Assembly: GCA_958299035.1 (NCBI GenBank)
Contig: CATQJL010000316.1
Span: 20,375,676-20,439,675 of the forward strand
DNA: 64,000 nt
Source: Cylicocyclus nassatus
Lineage: Eukaryota > Nematoda > Chromadorea > Rhabditida > Strongylidae
Direction: 5' to 3'
Part shown: positions 12,849 to 24,762 of the stretch, piece after piece
How the letters are laid out: the number at the start of each line of letters is the position of its first letter
How positions within the stretch are numbered: the first letter of the stretch is position 1
Notes under the pieces: model-generated
Told to the model about the DNA's origin: nothing
Databases searched by the model: none
The model's input: the letters and a program-made list of their open reading frames with translations, nothing else
Program-made: the position numbers and the translations under genes

Positions 12849-13271
12849 TTAGTGTTTGATACAACCTTGTTCATAAAAAAAAAGTGTGGGGTTATCTTTT
12901 TCGTACCCCGTCTACTAGACACTACCTGAATGAGATGAGCCATTGTCCAACATATGGTTGATATGACCCTGCGCTTAAGTTACTTCTCACCGTAGATCGT
13001 TGCAGGCCTATCAATGCGAATATGAGGGAAAGGCGAAATCCAAACAAAATCTTAAAGGGACCCGTGGTTACGGTAAGGCGGAGTATTTCAGCGTACGGGT
13101 GAGGTGGGTTACATAGCAAGCGTGCTTTGATTTTCCAGCATGAAGTTTATCAAGCCTGTCTTTCTAGAACCGCTATCAATGCGAATACGGATCCAGCACG
13201 TTTAGCCAAAGACGTCTTTGAAAGTTGCGGCGATCACAAGGGAAGAATGTGTGAGGTAGGACTATTTTTAA
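12849..13271. other. no recognisable feature
   Basis: Spacer between a foldback and a Helitron-like element, with no supported gene. Confidence 0.45.
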
Positions 13272-13593
13272 CTAGCTGGCTTACCCGGCTCCGCCGTATG
13301 TTCCAAATAGAAAATTCCATTTCTTAACCGATCCGGACCAAACTTGACACACATACACTTCGGGCCCCGGCGGGTGTCATAGTCCGCTTTTCGCTATCAC
13401 TCGATGTCGAATTTAGCGATTTTTTGCAAAATTTGAGCTAGGGGGCTGGAATTTGGCAGGGGGTGTAATCGAGCATGCTGATCACCCCCACGGGGATACC
13501 CGCCGGGGCCCGATGTGTATGTGTGCCAAGTTTGGTCCGGATCGGTTCAGAAATGGAATTTTCTATTCGGAACATACGTACACACATACATGC

Positions 13594-13637
<44 letters not shown>

Positions 13638-13657
13638 TTTCAGCTTTATATATAAGA
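13272..13657 (-). mobile_element. short Helitron-like element
   Basis: Read on the minus strand it starts TCTTATATATAAAGCTGAAA after an A and ends at CTAG before a T. Just inside the CTAG end is the GC-rich hairpin-forming sequence CGGCGGAGCCGGGTAAGCC. A TC start, a hairpin followed by CTAG, and insertion between A and T without duplication are Helitron hallmarks. A CAGA tetranucleotide run (13590-13628) lies near the start. The inner part carries the CCGATCCGGACCAAACTT and CCCGGCGGG blocks in both orientations, as in the larger copy at 42373-43566. It has no Rep/helicase coding and is non-autonomous. Confidence 0.78.
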
Positions 13658-15778
13658 TTATCACTATCGACCGAGTGATTGCAATAGATTGGACGCTACA
13701 AGCATAGAGAAAATTTTGCCAATGTTGTAGAAGGATCTGGAAAGTGACTTTTCTGTAATCTGGAAAGTGAACCTTTTCTGCTCCCTAGGTTTAGAAACAG
13801 TTTTCAGCTTAGGTAAAAAAAATCCTTTCAGCTTCAGCTAAAGTGTTCTCTCAAGACTTTCAAGTCTTATGATGCCTACAAGCATATTCGCACTGTGTTG
13901 ACTGTTCATCATAGATTATGTGCCAGTATAGTTTATGATGAACAAAGAAGGAGAGAAATTTTTCCAATATGTGGCATCACTTTTCTTGGATGCGCAGATC
14001 GATGGAACTTGAAAGGAGATGGTTACATAGTAGAAATTCACTCTGCAGTGGTGGACCGAGACCAAAATGGCCCGACCCGTCGGGCCCCCTCCCGCTTCCC
14101 CTTAATAGGCGACAATTTTGCTACTGCTTGGCTTGTAACAATGTGCAAGTGTGTTTGCACTTGCAAATAATCAATGTAACTTTAAAAAATTTTTAGAAAT
14201 AAAAAAATAAGCCTTGCATAAGGTTTTCTCGGGGCGTGGCTTCCCACATCCCTTTTCCCAGTTTTTTGAAGTTGTAACCTACAAAGATATTGAACAGAAA
14301 TTATCTGCTGTGTTTTGAAATCCCGCTTTTCCGCACCGAAACCAGGAGTAGGCAGTAAACATCTCAAACCCGTAGCTTAGGCTCAAAGCTAACTCAAAGC
14401 AAACACTGCGTTAGCTGCTTTTTTTGAATCCCCTTGATAAGTGCAATCAAAATGCGAAACGAACACAGCAGACAAGAAGCTAGGCCACAAAACACACATC
14501 TAAACTCCGCTGCAAGTCGAGGATAGGTGTGCGTTCCAAATTTCCGTGAAATCAACGTTAATTTCGAGTGCAGCCAGAAAAGAAAGACAGTGAGCAGAAA
14601 AAAAGAATGAAGTAGTTTTTTTTTCGAAATCATGCAGTGTACATTAGTGCACATTGATTTCAGTCAAAAGTAGTGCACTATTTATGGGGAGTGTCCAGGC
14701 AAGGTTGAAATTTGTGATTTCAGTGTCATACGGAAATGTACCCCTCTCTCGCAAGTGCGAGGGCATAACGTTTGACCAGGAGCAAGAAAATTGGTCGGGA
14801 AGTTGGAAGACGTTTGCCCTGGCGGGAAACGGAAACCTTGCCCACCTGTGGATTTTCAGCTCTGCCGCAGAGTACGCAAACCACACAATCGCACTCGTAG
14901 GGTCCCGCAACGACGATGCGTCCCGCCTTAGCGGAAACTAACTGCTTGTTCAAAATCAGACTGTAGGGCTTTAAGATTCGCCTAATTTCTCTGCTCTTGC
15001 GCATTCTAACCGTAGTTTCTGATTCATCGTTTCTGATAACCTCAAAAAGCCAATTAGCAGAAGCCAAGCTTTCGGGACACCATATTCAACACAAAGATTT
15101 GGAGTTTTGTGTACACCAGTTTTGTGTAACCCATGTAGTCACTTACCGCGCTGATCACAATTATCTATATTTAGGAACAGATCATAATAGAATAGACAGG
15201 GGAGGGGGGATAACTTCGTCATGATAGTCGAAAATTGGGCAGTGCTTTATTCAGGGTCATTCAGCGCTACGTTCATTTGTTAAGAGGGTTACACCCCAAC
15301 AAGAATAAGAATTTATCGTTGGTTTAACGTGGAATAATTGGCACCTAAATCAAAAGATTACATTTCGTTCTTTACTCCATGGGACTATAAAAAACGAAGC
15401 TAATTTATGGTCTGTGTGCCAAATCATCTCAGAAGCTAAGTTTTTACAGTGGGTGTAAGGTTACTGAAAATTGTAAAACTGACCAAAATATGACTTGCAC
15501 AAACCTAAGGGATATCATTCAAAGGGGATCGTGGTAGGAGTCCATGCACAGCGCTGGTATTATTGTCAACTCATCTGACTAAAGTCCCTTCCTGTCTCCG
15601 TAGAAAACTCGGAAAACAGAAACCATTGGTTATGCATCCTCCCATGGAAATCTTTAAGTTTACTCTGTTCATCCTTTTGTTCTTGTCTGAATGTCATTGA
15701 GGGTTGCGCTTCATACCATTTAACGCAAATGATTTTCGTAAACCAAAACGCTGACATTTGAACTCATGTAAGCAATAA
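13658..15778. other. unassigned; GC-richer patch at 14650-15070
   Basis: Around 14650-15070 base composition rises and both strands stay open for about 90-113 codons. The minus-strand reading has a Cys-rich segment (ECDCVVCVLCGRAENP) that might be a remnant of a zinc-binding protein or of a transposon gene. I could not place it in a family. The rest of the stretch shows nothing I can name. Confidence 0.3.
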
Positions 15779-16087
15779 GGCTTTCGCCAGGGTCCGAAGC
15801 CACACCTGCGCTGCGCCAGCGCCGAGCCCCGGCGCTGTTTTGAGCGATACACGTGCATCTCGTCCGGGGCTGCACTAGCTGACCCCGTGCCTGCAAAACG
15901 CTACCGGAGGTTTTGATAGAGTTTTCGATCAATAGTCGGCGCATTTACTTGGCTGAAAACTGGGTCAGCTACATAGCCCCGCCCCGAACGAAATGCACGC
16001 GTATTGATCGAAACAGCGCCTGGATAGCTCGGTGCCGGCCCGGCGCCGGTGCAGCGCTGGCGTGACTTCGGCACCCTGGCGGGAGCC
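15779..16087. mobile_element. PIF/Harbinger-like MITE, copy 1
   Basis: Inverted ends GGCTTTCGCCAGGGTCCGAA and its near complement (GGCACCCTGGCGGGAGCC) enclose a 309 bp GC-rich palindrome, and TAA lies on both sides (15776-15778 and 16088-16090). Three-base TWA duplications beside GGC-type ends fit PIF/Harbinger MITEs. It is related to the 166 bp copy at 41163-41328. There is no coding capacity. Confidence 0.8.
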
Positions 16088-16470
16088 TAAGAAAGCTCAA
16101 ACAGACTCTTAGGTTGACTGTGGGTGTAGTTCTGAAATTTTATCTTTTTTACAAACCTACATCAATGGGAATATTTGCACTTTACATTTAATTCTATTTG
16201 AAATTTTGTCAAGCATGCAAGTAGAGACGAATTGTTTCCATTATGGACAAGCTAAGTAATGCTCAACTAGTCGTAGATTATGGACATCACAGGCGAGTAC
16301 AGGAGCGAAAAGTGGAGAGGATGAAGTACGGGGATGAACTTGGATGCTATTGCCTCAAGAATACTTACGGACTTACGGATAAATAGACAACGTAAAATTC
16401 AGATATCTGCAACTTCAGGATTTGCGAACCTCTCTCAAGCTGTGATTCCCTTTCAGCTGCGATCTTCTTA
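16088..16470. other. no recognisable feature
   Basis: Spacer between a MITE and a foldback element, with no supported gene. Confidence 0.45.
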
Positions 16471-16472
16471 CG

Positions 16473-17840
16473 TACTATGGGCGCTATTCCAGTATCCGGG
16501 CCCCAAAATTTTTTTGGCGTGGATTTTGTTGAGACTTGGCCCAGTGGGGTTATTCGGGTCGCTGATGCCGAATATGATATTGGTTTTGTACGGTAGCGTC
16601 GTTTTCTCGGGTTACGGTGGGTATACGGTAGGGAGTCAAAATCACGGAATTCGCTGAAACTTGACCCAGGGGGGGGGGGGTTATCTGACATGCTGATCAC
16701 GAATATCACATTCTCCGCAGAAAATCGCCTCCTTGTGGGGTTGCGGTGGGTATACGGTAGGGGGCCAAAATCAAGGATTTCGCTGAATTTTGGCCAAAGG
16801 GGGATATTCAACCCGCTGATACCAAATATCACATTGGTTTTGAACCATAGAGTTATTCTTCTCGAGTTACGGTAACTACATGGTAACGGATGTAAAAAAT
16901 AGTTTTGCCTGAAACGAATGTACGGCGATTCGGACAATCGTGAAGCTTGCACACACGAGTACCGCCGCGCGCTACATATTCTGCTGCTGCTTTTGCCTAA
17001 GCAAAGCACAGGGGAAAGATACATTGGTCAATTCGTGATTTTGACCCCTATCGTAAGCCTACCGTAACCATACAGGGAATCGTTCTCGTGCGGAGAAAGT
17101 GTGACATTTTTAATCAGCATGTCGAATAACCCCTATGTGCGAAGTTACAGCGGATTTTGAGATTTTGACCTCCTACCGTACATCTACCGTAACCCGAGAA
17201 AATGACGCTACCGTACAAAACCAATATGATATTCGGCATCAGCGGCCCGAATAACCCCCCCTGGGCCAAGTTTCAACAAAATCCACGACAAGAAAATTTT
17301 GGGGCCCGGCAGTGGCGTACCCAGGATTTCGGCTCGGGGGGGGGGGGGCGCGGCAAAAAAAATTTTCAAATGAAGGTGCGTGGCGTTAGCAGTACTCTGC
17401 GTTGATACCACTGCTTATTTTGGGGCCCGGCAGTGGCGTACCCAGGATTTCGGCTCGGGGGGGGGGGGCGCGGCAAAAAAAATTTTCAAATGAAGGTGCG
17501 TGGCGTTAGCCACGCACTCCGAAAAAATTTTAGGGGGGCTTCTCAACAATTTTGCGGGCCCCCAACCCCTAAAATCTTGAAAAAGGGGGTGTGGCGTCAG
17601 CCACGCCCCCGAAAATTTTTTTTATAAGGCTAATTTGAATTTTTAAAAAATTTCAAAAATTATTTTAATTGTTTACAAAAATAAACAAGTCATTTGCACA
17701 TTTTTATAACGCATGTAAGTAACTTTCAAAAATTTCGCGACCCGTTCTCGGGGGGGGGGGGGGGGCGCGCGCCCCCCCCCCCCCCCCGCCCCCCCCTCGG
17801 TACGCCACTGGGGCCCGGATACTGGAATAGCGTCCGTACT
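16473..17840. mobile_element. large foldback element, interrupted by a hAT MITE
   Basis: The ends GGGCGCTATTCCAGTATCCGG near 16479 and the complement near 17816-17835 define the element. The inner arms pair as well: the block of the left arm at 16560-16640 (GCTGATGCCGAATATGATATTGG, then CTCGGGTTACGGT) is found inverted at 17175-17250. G-tracts of variable length occur at each copy of the inner repeat. The right arm is split by the hAT MITE at 17310-17810. Frames up to 219 codons across it are by-products of the repeat. It carries no transposase. Confidence 0.8.
17310..17810. mobile_element. hAT MITE nested in the foldback
   Basis: The ends CAGTGGCGTACC and GGTACGCCACTG are perfect inverted repeats. 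The same 8 bp, GGGCCCGG, lies outside both (17302-17309 and 17811-17818), which is a clear hAT target duplication. Long G or C homopolymer runs sit near both ends (17336-17348 and about 17750-17796). The left 120 bp, including the preceding GGGCCCGG, are repeated in tandem at 17423-17515. There is no coding capacity. Confidence 0.92.
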
Positions 17841-18412
17841 ATGTGATTGACTAAACCCAGAGGTCACCGCCTTCTCTTAAGCTACCGCGATGCTTCTTCC
17901 TTTAACAATCGTAGCTTCATAAAATGACATGATCAGACGAAATATGGGAAGTAAAGCTAATTAGCATCAAAAATCTATACAAACGGAATGCTGTGAACGC
18001 ATACGTCGATAGATTTGACGGCTCAAATTTGACAAAGCTATTTTTTGCGCAAGTTGGGCCCAAATTCGACAAAGCTATTTTTTTGCACAAGTTGAAGTCA
18101 AAAGTAGCGGAGAGATACCGCTACGATCAGTATTATGTTTTGCTGGAAGAAAGTTCTTCAAACGAGAAAAGATTCAAGATGAAACAATTGTACATGAACG
18201 TTTTGATATCAATGCTTGAAATCAGCTCAACCAGAGAAGCATTTGTGTTTAATGGCCTGGAGCGTAAGAAATATTACTTCGCACAGTTTTGGTTTTTACC
18301 AGGGAAGGCACCTTGTCGAACTGGCCATACAGGAAATGATGCATATGGGTAAACAGCTCTTCGAGCGCTGATCGCAAAAGTGCTTCTGAGGAGCATTTTT
18401 GTAAAAGCAGTA
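17841..18412. other. unassigned
   Basis: A 119-codon plus-strand frame lies at 17993-18352. It contains an internal near-duplicate (KLFFAQVGPKFDKA followed by a related segment, from the repeated TTTGACAAAGCTATTTTTT). I recognise no domain or neighbouring exon, so it is not called as a gene. Confidence 0.35.
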
Positions 18413-18477
18413 ATGAGCCTTTGTTTCTTCCAAAAACGGCTTTCCGTTTAGAAAGTGCGGCAAGGCAATTTCATTGA

Positions 18478-18553
18478 GGCGGCGTGGTGTAGTGATGAAT
18501 GGCTACGGTTTATAGGTGATTGACCAGTGTTCTAGTCCTGTTGCCGTCCAGCA
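18478..18553 (+). repeat. tRNA-like sequence (SINE head)
   Basis: GGCGTGGTGTAGTGATGAAT resembles a tRNA 5' end with an A-box. TGTTCTAGTCC at 18529-18539 resembles a B-box, and the CCGTCC following it can partly pair with the 5' GGCGGC. Box spacing is about that of a tRNA, but no clean anticodon stem is seen. I take it as a pol III-type SINE head rather than a working tRNA gene. Confidence 0.45.
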
Positions 18554-18902
18554 CTTTTACATTTTTCTAAAAATATTACTTGTCCTTACAAATGCCGTAT
18601 ATGGACAGTTCGTCGTAAATCTAGTTACAAGTGATCATTTTGCCCGTATTCGGAGAATATAATAATTGCGAGTGAGGAGTTTGTTGTAACAGCAACTGCA
18701 GATATATAAAAACTTTAACTGCGAAAGTATGAGCAGTTATGGTACTAATCACAAAGTGTTGACAAAAATGCTTTTGACAGAGTGCGCAAGAGATAAAAAT
18801 AATATTATTATAGTCGTCTTGGAAGTCAACTGCGAAGCTAAGCTCATGTTGGAAAGACAACAAACCTGATTTGGAGTTTCAAACGAATCACGGCGGTTAT
18901 CT

Positions 18903-19910
18903 ATTAGGTGGGTCCGAAAGTTCGTGCCGTTTTTCAGAGTCATACTCAAATTGCTTATAATAATGATAGACGAACAAAGAGACGTCAAAGAGTGTTAAGT
19001 GCACCATTTCTTCCTCTTTTTAATGTTTGTGTTATTGTTCAAATTCCTTCAATGACCGCTTGAATAATCGCCAAAATCTCCAACCATGGTTTTTACCCAT
19101 CCTGAGTTCCGCTATTTTTTGAAATTTCCATTTTTAACTTTCGTACTAGTTTCGATAACATTTGGATAGAAACAAAATGCTAAACAATGAATTTGGCTTT
19201 CTCTACTGCTTTTCACCATTTTTTGAAGTAATTTTTCCAAAAGCATTTACTTTTACGAAGTCGTGAGAAACACAGCCTCTTCAAACACTGAGGAATCTTC
19301 GAAATTTGTACCTTCCAAAAACATCTTATCACTTATCTCTCATTTTGGCAAGCAACTGAGCGTTTAGCGGTTCGAAATGTTGAATTCCGAATTTTGTGGC
19401 AGCCTGGGAGTCTGGAGATCTGAATTATAATGATTTTACCCTCAAATACCATAAAAGTTTAGGAAGAAAAGAAGTCTATTCGAAAGAGGAAAAAAAGCTG
19501 CCTAGAATGACGCCCTGGTTGCTCTCCGTTTATTGCTCTGTGAGGATTGGGATGGCCCAATATGGAATTTGTTAGCATCGGAAAAATATTTTCAAAAACT
19601 TTGGGAATAGAGCTAGAAATGCCAAAACTTTATTGTATAGCATTTTGTTTCGTCTATGCAACTGTTATCAAAACTAATCGACAATTTGGACACGAAAATT
19701 CCAAAAATTAGCGAAACTTAGGGCAGGCAAAACTGTTGGAGATTCTGGCGCTAATCAGGTGGACATTGAAGGAATCTAATCAGAGACATAACCATTAGAA
19801 AGAGGAAGAAATTCTGCATCAAAAACCGTTTGAAGTGTCTGTCTATCACTAATTTGAGTGGTTTGAACATGGGTCTAAAAAACGGCACGAACTTTCGGAC
19901 CAGCTAATAC
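18903..19910. mobile_element. mariner-like MITE (TTAGGTGGGTCCGAAAGTTC ends)
   Basis: The left end ATTAGGTGGGTCCGAAAGTT pairs with AACTTTCGGACCAGCTAAT at the right. The next 15 bases (CGTGCCGTTTTT...) also pair, and a block resembling AAGAGGAAGAAATTCTGCA is repeated inverted near each end. TTAGGTnGTCC-type ends are known from mariner elements. The interior has no transposase frame. A diverged relative is at 38307-39495. Confidence 0.78.
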
Positions 19911-20041
19911 ATAGCCTCTTCAGCTTTCAATTATTACATCCTTCAAATAGAGGCAAAGTGATCACTTGTAGCAAGCTTTACGATAGACTGTACACATATG
20001 GCATTTGTAAGGGCAAGCAATAATCTTAGAAAATGTAGGAC

Positions 20042-20114
20042 TGCTGGACGACAACACGATTAGAACCCTGGTCATTCACCTGTAAACAGCGATCACTCAC
20101 TACTATACCATCTG
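20042..20114 (-). repeat. tRNA-like sequence, inverted copy
   Basis: On the minus strand it reads GATGGTATAGTAGTGAGTGA (A-box-like), then AGGGTTCTAATCG (B-box-like), then GTCGTCCAGCAG. It is the inverted counterpart of 18478-18553 and marks the other arm of the same foldback. Confidence 0.45.
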
Positions 20115-20171
20115 CCACAACGGACATGCGTGCCGCGCCCATCATAGAGGGAAGGCCGTTCGGGAAAACAA

Positions 20172-21850
20172 ATGCTCATTATACGCGAATTCTCAGCGGA
20201 TAGCGAAAGCAGTTTTGAGATGAGCGTTCGAAGAGCTGTCCACCCATATGTATCACTTCCACTTCCCATATGGCCACTTAGACCAAGGTGCCTTCCCTGC
20301 TTAGAAACTCAAATATTTAGATGGCCCGACTTCACGTGGAATGCGGACCCCAGCACAGAAGTTTTCGTTTCTACCTTTCCTTTCCTTCGGACTTCGCAAT
20401 CTTCTTGGTTGTGTCCAGCTTGTTTTTGGGTTGAGCTTCATTTAGTGTCCTATAAATGCGAGCGAGGACTTTCTTCGTGAAAAGCTTGTACAGCACACTT
20501 CAGAGGGCATATCGGACGGCATTTCCGGAAATTCTTCCGTCCTCTACCCTTTTTGAAAAAAAAAGGACATTTCTTAACGTTCTCCACTGGTTGAATCTTT
20601 TCTTTCTGAAGGTAAGATGTCAGGTGCGAGAATCTCGTGTAGACGGACGTTGTATTTCGGTCCCACAAATTCGACGGAAAGATGGTTTAGCTGTGGACAT
20701 TTTCATGGTCTAAACTGCGGTACGCATTTCAGCAAATGGAAATCGTGATGATACTTCTCCAGTGGGAACAACGGGCATCGGCATGAGTTTCGATGAGTGG
20801 AAGAGGTTGATGTAGAAGTTCTTCGCGATAAATTCCATTTTGTAGCGGAAAAGAAGTCGGGGTCCCGTCTTTACAGTGCAGCCAGCGGCACGTGATATTC
20901 ACAGAGGTCTCTTCGGCACTTCTTAAATCTTTGTCTTTCTTCCTTCGGCTGGTCCAATATCTAGGCTTGCCTTGCCTGTACTTGAAATCCTACAGCAAAA
21001 CTGTTCTGCAAGTGACATTGGATAAGTCGCTGGAGATAGGTTGCGCTCAAATTCCCAGGGATTTTCGTCTTTCAAGTATTCCTTTCTTGGTCTTCGAAAC
21101 GCAGTCCAAGTTCTTCTCGAAAGTCACTGAGATGCACTCTGCGCAGGCTAGCAATTTTTTTAGAAACCGGTCTAGTCGTACGTTGGGTTTGTCAGTCAAG
21201 TTTGATATAAGTTCTTTCAGCATGTTAACATCTAAACGACTTCCTTCCTTCTTGCGGCACTGATGCAGACTTATTTTCCAGCTTTCGACTGAATTGGACC
21301 TTCGCTCCCAGGAGGCGGTGATCGGAGCCACTGCAGAAGGTTCAAATCACTTAGTTATCGAGCAAACTCCGCCTTCTTTTATTGAGAATGTGGTCGATCT
21401 CCGCGCGAGTCCTTCCGTGGGGCGATTCTATATACGCCGGCGTCTTTTTTTTCATGAAGATTAAATGTAAGTCGTGCGGCGGAGGAAAGCCCAACGAGAC
21501 GATCACGTTTTCGTTCTGGAGCCCCTATCAAAGTTTCCCCCACAGGGGCATACTTACTGGGTCTACTCTTGATTTCCACGGGGCGATCGCTGACCTGGGT
21601 ATGGAGCGGAGAGGACCGTTTAGCGACCGAAAAGAGCCAGACGGCGGGGAGATCTGGCCTGGCTGGTTCTTAGCGAGGCATCCGGCCGAAACCGGAAACG
21701 TTGAACTTCTTTATCGCTATGGAGGCTTTACCATAGTATACACGCGGCTGTGCACCGCAGTTCGACACTCAGTGTCAATCCCAAACCAAGTCAAGGCAGC
21801 CGATCATTGTGAAGGCGATTTTGATAATATTCCAAAATACTGTTCATAGA
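20172..21850 (-). pseudogene. LINE remnant: endonuclease and reverse transcriptase start
   Basis: Minus-strand reading in shifting frames gives an ordered non-LTR retrotransposon polyprotein. First comes endonuclease sequence: KRDRLVGLSSAARL at about 21495-21455, then a SPHGRTRAEIDHIL stretch near 21420-21380, then GSDHRLLGAKV near 21330-21300. A linker follows (21047-21331), then the start of the reverse transcriptase, HLTSYLQKEK...KCRPICPL at about 20620-20490. In the families I know, GSDHR is endonuclease motif and NYRPICLL lies in the RT fingers. The catalytic palm and C-terminus are missing or unreadable past 20400. Frames break many times, so it is dead. The overlapping plus-strand frames (such as 21382-21849) are shadows. 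Confidence 0.75.
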
Positions 21851-23976
21851 AACATAATCGTCCAAATCTGGCGTCATGCGCTGTGCGTTTGAACAATTCA
21901 ATTGTTTATTTTAGCCACACTTTTGAACTTATCGCCTTCGGTGCAAATTATTACGTACAAACTGAATGAGAAGTCTTGCAGCACTTTCTGCAAAACCGAG
22001 TTATAGTGTTTTACCTGATATACATTATCTACCTTGTTTCTTGCTTTAGAAAAAAGTCGATTTTGTCTCGAGTACATTCTTGTACTGGAGTTGTATACCT
22101 AGAAAAATTATGCATGATATTTTTTATGCATTGACCTTTTCGCCTCGTTCGTCTTATCAGCGAATTCAGATCAGTGCCTCTCCCCTGTTTTTTGACTTCA
22201 ATGTGCACAAAAAATAGCACAATAGCTCTGCCAAATATATGCCCCAACACCAACGACTTATGCGTTTGAAGTTAAGCTTGATCCTCTTCTGTCCTATGGT
22301 GACGTTGAAGTCAACATAGGTATCGCGGTTGTTTGTGGAAATGGGAGAAGGGGGTGGAGTTAATTTCTATGTTCTGTCCTTAACAGTAAATGCAGGAACT
22401 CATTACGAAGTCGATAAGAACTTTAGAAGGATTAGAGGGACAAAAAACAAAAAAAACAAAAAAAACAAAGCTTAGTTCGCTTTCAAACCGAACTAAAAGT
22501 TGTTACGAGTCAACTCGCTGCTTCAAACTCGAGCATCTCAACCAGGTTTTTTACCCATTTTGTGATTATTGCAAATAACGCTTATTCCTTCTTGACCTCA
22601 TAAGATTTCATCGCGGCAATTCCCACGCCAAGCCAGCGACGAATCATTCAACGCTCATGTTGGACAACTTGTAATTTATGCGCATTGGCGAAATCACATG
22701 AAGTGTCGTAATGAAGAGGCAGACTTTGGAACTTCTGCAATCGAACTGACTGCAAAAAAGTTCGTGCGTTTGTGATGGTAGAAAAGAGCTAATTTTCTGA
22801 TCACATCATTTTCTTGTTGCAAGTCTTGCAGAAATCAAACGCGTCCTTGCTTTATCACAATCAGAATTCTTCTTCGTCCCATCTGCTTTGCATATTACAT
22901 ATGACTTTTCTTCATAGAGCAATATGAACTAATTAACCATCACAACCATTTCTCACAATTCACAATTACAGGCTTTTCTGCAGAGCAATGTCATAGGATG
23001 CTCAGTGAAGAAGTATGAAGATGGGTCTTCATTCCCCACATGGCTTCTCTGCGAGATGGATCCGAGAATATACGGTCTATCTCCGATACCGAGGGGAGTC
23101 GAACTGTGCCGTTTCGATTAGCTTTGCCTGAATGATCTATTCTTTTTTTCTAAATTTAATTCACTACTCTCTGTGGATATTGCAAACAGTCTGAACTTGC
23201 ATGGTGTAGTGGGTAGGGCATTGTTTTTTTGATGGAGATAAAGCCATTCAGAAACTTGTCTCGAGGATCTACAATCGCAGGTTATCGTAGCTTTGATAAG
23301 CCATTCATTTTGGTTGGTGCTCAAGTTCCAGATGTGTAAAATATGGATTGCTTTATGAGCATTACAGAACTCTACAGCTTAAGTCTCTATACCATACACA
23401 GTAAAAACAAATCAAGATAATGATATAACTAAAGATGTAAAGCCCAAGTAAACAGTTGCAGTCGGCCTTAGTGACTGCATCTGCTTACTTAGGCTTGGAA
23501 TGTAGAAATGTGACAGGGACATTTTTTTCATTACTGATTATATATGTGGTATCTGGCACACCACGAGTGCATATATAAACATAAACATAAACTAAACTTT
23601 AAACTTCCGCTACGATCCTAGGCATTAGGTGAAGAATTAGAATAAAAGTGGCAAGGTCTCCCATGGACCTCTTCAGTAGTGTGGGAAGGCCTATGAACTG
23701 TAAATATGAAAAGAAAGAAAAATAAAAAGATTAACCTGAACTTCTTTGGTGAAGTCGTGGAGTGCTTAGTTGAAGATCTTTTCTGAAAGGAAGAGAATAT
23801 TGTTGTGAATTGTTCTAAACTTGTGATAAAAGTGTGTGTCACATTGAAGAAAAAATCCGAACTTACATTATGCTGAAATGTCTGAGAAGACGACATGAAA
23901 ATTGGGGATTTTCTGAAATAGTCACAATTAGATCATTATGGAAGTGATCGTAATTGGAGCATAAAAACTTATGGTG
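21851..23976. other. mostly unassigned spacer
   Basis: No gene or element end is supported apart from a possible tRNA-like head at 23199-23281. A short CAAAAAA-type low-complexity run lies near 22440-22470. Confidence 0.4.
23199..23281 (+). repeat. possible tRNA-derived SINE head
   Basis: GCATGGTGTAGTGGGTAGGG is a good A-box-like tRNA 5' sequence. GTCTCGAGGATCTAC about 45 bases later is a weak B-box match. The acceptor stem cannot be closed, so this is a decayed SINE or tRNA pseudogene at best. Confidence 0.3.
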
Positions 23977-24360
<384 letters not shown>

Positions 24361-24480
24361 GTATGTCTGTCTGTGTGTATGTATGTATGTCTGTACGTAT
24401 GTTCCGAATAGAAAACTTTATTTGTGAACCGATCCGGACCAAACTTGATACACATACAGGTCGGGGCTTTGGCAGAAATG
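24361..24480 (+). repeat. Helitron-like 5' fragment beside the microsatellite
   Basis: TATGTTCCGAATAGAAAAC, then GAACCGATCCGGACCAAACTT and ACACATACA, match the start-proximal part of the Helitron-like elements at 13272 and 42373. In those copies a short CTGT run precedes this block. Here the run has expanded into the microsatellite. The rest of the element is absent. Confidence 0.7.
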
Positions 24481-24762
24481 GAATACGAGTATCGCTGGTA
24501 GCCAATAGTAGTTGGGAAAATTTATAGATTCAGCAAAACCTATAGATACATAGCATGTGTTACACATTTTAGAAAAACCCATCTTATTCGAACATCTTTG
24601 CAGGAAATTTATTACTACGAACTTATCATAGAAAGAACTAATACAAGTGTTACCGAAACCAGCTTTTTGGATCTAGCACGAGTAATAGATAGCAACGTAT
24701 TACATAAAATAGATAACAGATGCAGAGATGTGTTCTGAATAGAGATTTTGTATGCGGTTACA

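Larger units (their letters stand above)
18413..20190. mobile_element. foldback with tRNA-like arms around a mariner-like MITE
   Basis: The outer arms, about 18413-18675 and 19920-20190, are inverted copies. Landmarks are the ACGGC...TTCC patch near each outer end, the GTCCAGCA tRNA-like tail, CTTACAAATGCC...TATGG and TACAAGTGATCA. Between them lies the separate MITE at 18903-19910. The arms look like a tRNA-derived SINE present twice head to head, or a foldback built from one. Confidence 0.65.

Noticed and set aside
14644..15067. Overlapping minus-strand frames with a Cys-rich segment, possible zinc-binding protein
   Set aside because: The cysteine spacing fits no zinc-finger class I know, and both strands are open. 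Noted only as unassigned.
16365..17024. 219-codon minus-strand frame
   Set aside because: It runs through the arms of the foldback element. The repeated phrases come from the repeat units, and there is no domain.
21382..21849. 155-codon plus-strand frame with Cys pairs
   Set aside because: It is the opposite strand of the LINE endonuclease remnant, whose minus-strand motifs (EIDHIL, SDHRLL) are recognisable.
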